A program made the position numbers and the translations under genes. From positions 1 through 57,013 of the forward strand of contig CALLUO010000029.1 in the NCBI GenBank assembly GCA_938010425.1: 57,013 nucleotides of DNA, read 5' to 3'. A model generated the notes under the pieces. It had not been told where the DNA came from, made no database searches, and saw only the letters and a list, made by a program, of their open reading frames with translations. The stretch is from an uncultured Elioraea sp. Lineage in GTDB: Bacteria > Pseudomonadota > Alphaproteobacteria > Acetobacterales > Acetobacteraceae. Positions 55,887 through 57,013 of the stretch are shown here, piece after piece (position 1 is the first letter of the stretch; each line of letters begins with the position of its first letter).

Positions 55887-56811
55887 ACACGATGTCAGCA
55901 ACCAGGTTGAAAAACACAACAAGGCAGGCGAAGACGAAGGTGACCGCCATGATCACCGGCGTATCGTTGGCGAGGATGGCGCTGATCAGCAGTGAGCCGA
56001 TTCCGGGCACGCGGAAGATCTGCTCAGTGACGATCGCGCCACCGAACACGCTGGGCATCTGCAGCGCGACAAGAGTGACGACCGGAATCATCGCGTTCCG
56101 CACGACGTGCTTGGTGATGACCACGCGCTCGGGTAAGCCCTTGGCGCGGGCTGTGGTGACGTAATCGAGCCTGATGACGTCGAGCACTGCGGAGCGGACG
56201 AATCGAGTCCAGGCCGCGCCCTGGAACAAGCCAAGGACCATCACTGGCATGACGGTTTGCTTCACGTGCTCCCACAACCAGGCAAGGCCAGTGGCGTCAA
56301 TCCTGGTGCGATAGACGAAGGGAAGCCAATCGAGATAGATTGAGAAGAACAAAATAAAGAGCAGGCCCGTAAAGAAAGTTGGCAGGGAAAAGCCAACGAA
56401 GGCAAGCGTGTTCGCGATTTTGTCGAACAGCGAATAGGGACGCGTGGCGGCAAGGATGCCGACGGGCAGCGCGATCGCTAGCGCGACGATCTGCGACGAG
56501 CCGATGACGATTAGCGTCGTCGGCAAACGCTGCAGGATGAGCTCGTCGACATCGACCCGCGAGACAAAGGAAAAGCCCCACTCCCCTCGCAGCATCGAAG
56601 TGAGCCAAGCGAAGTAACGGACGTGGATTGGGTCATCGAGGCCGAGCGAGGCGCGAAGCTGCAGACGCACCTCGGGTGGCACGGCAGGATTGGTGGCAAG
56701 CTCCTCGAACGGATCGCCGGGCGCCAGCGCAAGCACAGTGAACAGGATGACGCTGATCCCGAGCACAGAGGGGATCGCAATCAGCAACCGGCGGATCAGG
56801 TAGTGTGTCAC
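55852..56811 (-). CDS. Oligopeptide/dipeptide ABC transporter permease (OppB/DppB type)
   Basis: A 319-residue inner-membrane permease. Typical N-terminus YLIRRLLIAIPSVLGISVIL, then LALAPGDPFEELATNPAVPP; the EAA motif is LDYVTTARAKGLPERVVITK. C-terminus ends with DIVYGWLDPRISYR, the classic OppB tail. First permease of the operon, 70 bases after the binding-protein stop. Confidence 0.94.
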   Translation of the reverse strand: MTHYLIRRLLIAIPSVLGISVILFTVLALAPGDPFEELATNPAVPPEVRLQLRASLGLDDPIHVRYFAWLTSMLRGEWGFSFVSRVDVDELILQRLPTTLIVIGSSQIVALAIALPVGILAATRPYSLFDKIANTLAFVGFSLPTFFTGLLFILFFSIYLDWLPFVYRTRIDATGLAWLWEHVKQTVMPVMVLGLFQGAAWTRFVRSAVLDVIRLDYVTTARAKGLPERVVITKHVVRNAMIPVVTLVALQMPSVFGGAIVTEQIFRVPGIGSLLISAILANDTPVIMAVTFVFACLVVFFNLVADIVYGWLDPRISYR

Positions 56812-56881
56812 GCGTGTCGATTGGAGTTGAACGATACGGGATGGGCCAGCGTGATGCTGAGCTGGCCCTTCACGGAGAGCA

Positions 56882-57013
56882 TCAGGTTTCGCGATACCAG
56901 TCGGAGAGAAGCCAAAGCGTGGTGTCCCATCCCGACAGGACGGGGCGGAGGTTCATCGCGCTGCCGGAGACGAGCGGGCGCTGCACCACCGGAATAATGT
57001 GGTTGGAGCCCAC
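56882..57013 (-). CDS. Peptide ABC transporter substrate-binding protein, C-terminal end (partial)
   Basis: Only the last 43 residues are inside the window, open at the right edge. They read VGSNHIIPVVQRPLVSGSAM and end SGWDTTLWLLSDWYRET, a C-terminus typical of SBP_bac_5-type peptide-binding proteins (OppA/DppA). It precedes the permease genes on the same strand with a 70-base gap, so it should be the first gene of the opp/dpp operon. Ligand and signal peptide lie outside the window. Confidence 0.8.
   Translation of the reverse strand: MGSNHIIPVVQRPLVSGSAMNLRPVLSGWDTTLWLLSDWYRET

Overview
The window is a GC-rich chromosomal segment, most likely from an alphaproteobacterium. A bacteriochlorophyll light-harvesting operon (pucBAC) with PpsR/CrtJ-type boxes points to a purple or aerobic anoxygenic phototroph. 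The dnaN-recF-gyrB block, SecB, a Tim44-like protein, IalB-type periplasmic proteins and CoxE/CoxL/XdhC genes fit that class. An Acetobacteraceae or Elioraea-like host is my inference; no rRNA or other marker in the window settles it. Genes are tightly packed, and many neighbours overlap by four bases (ATGA or GTGA), so translational coupling is common.

Layout from the left. 1-2838 (+): cox/xdh-type molybdenum hydroxylase accessory genes (end of a CoxE-like gene, XdhC split into two proteins, a molybdopterin-binding/NTP-transferase fusion). 2865-5678 (-): rlmE, ppx and a decayed metallo-beta-lactamase/beta-CASP nuclease gene. 5937-8779 (-): light-harvesting operon pucB, pucA (with a long C-terminal extension), pucC and an unrecognised protein with tandem 16-residue Gly-Trp repeats, read from a promoter covered by two PpsR-type boxes. 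9046-9836 (-): a small lipoprotein and a hypothetical. 10017-11669: a split YeeE/YedE sulfur-transport pair divergent from an ArsR-type regulator that has the two cysteines of persulfide sensors. 11683-16313 (-): a complete branched-chain-amino-acid-type ABC transporter. 16391-20462: a broken coiled-coil gene, a trypsin-like protease with TGA at its lipobox cysteine, and an orphan CoxL-like molybdenum hydroxylase subunit. 20592-33748: mostly housekeeping (metF, LutA-like, mltA, Tim44-like, phosphatase, FAH hydrolase, secB, MFS, phytase-like esterase, rlmN, IalB, TrmH-like, YdcF, an SDH assembly factor, htpX). 33867-34749: Rieske oxygenase pseudogene. 34756-40733: ArnT-like glycosyltransferase, rsmB, PfkB kinase, aldo/keto reductase, two tiny membrane proteins and a second IalB-like protein. 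40751-45590 (-): dnaN-recF-gyrB. 45759-52398: MipA/OmpV porin-like protein, then a metal-transport-like island (PacL-like membrane protein, HMA-domain protein, P-type ATPase overlapping a divergent metK) next to a relic of a second P-type ATPase. 52919-57013 (-): oligopeptide ABC transporter operon.

The three most interesting systems are: (1) the puc operon with its extended alpha polypeptide and repeat protein, under apparent PpsR control; (2) the P-type ATPase/HMA/PacL-like/MetK island, which may be a metal efflux module with a scaffold; (3) the candidate persulfide-responsive regulator facing its sulfur-transport pair. Several genes are visibly decaying (beta-CASP nuclease, Rieske oxygenase, coiled-coil gene, P-type ATPase relic), so this looks like a genome that is shedding accessory functions. 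No tRNA, rRNA, CRISPR array or insertion sequence was recognised.
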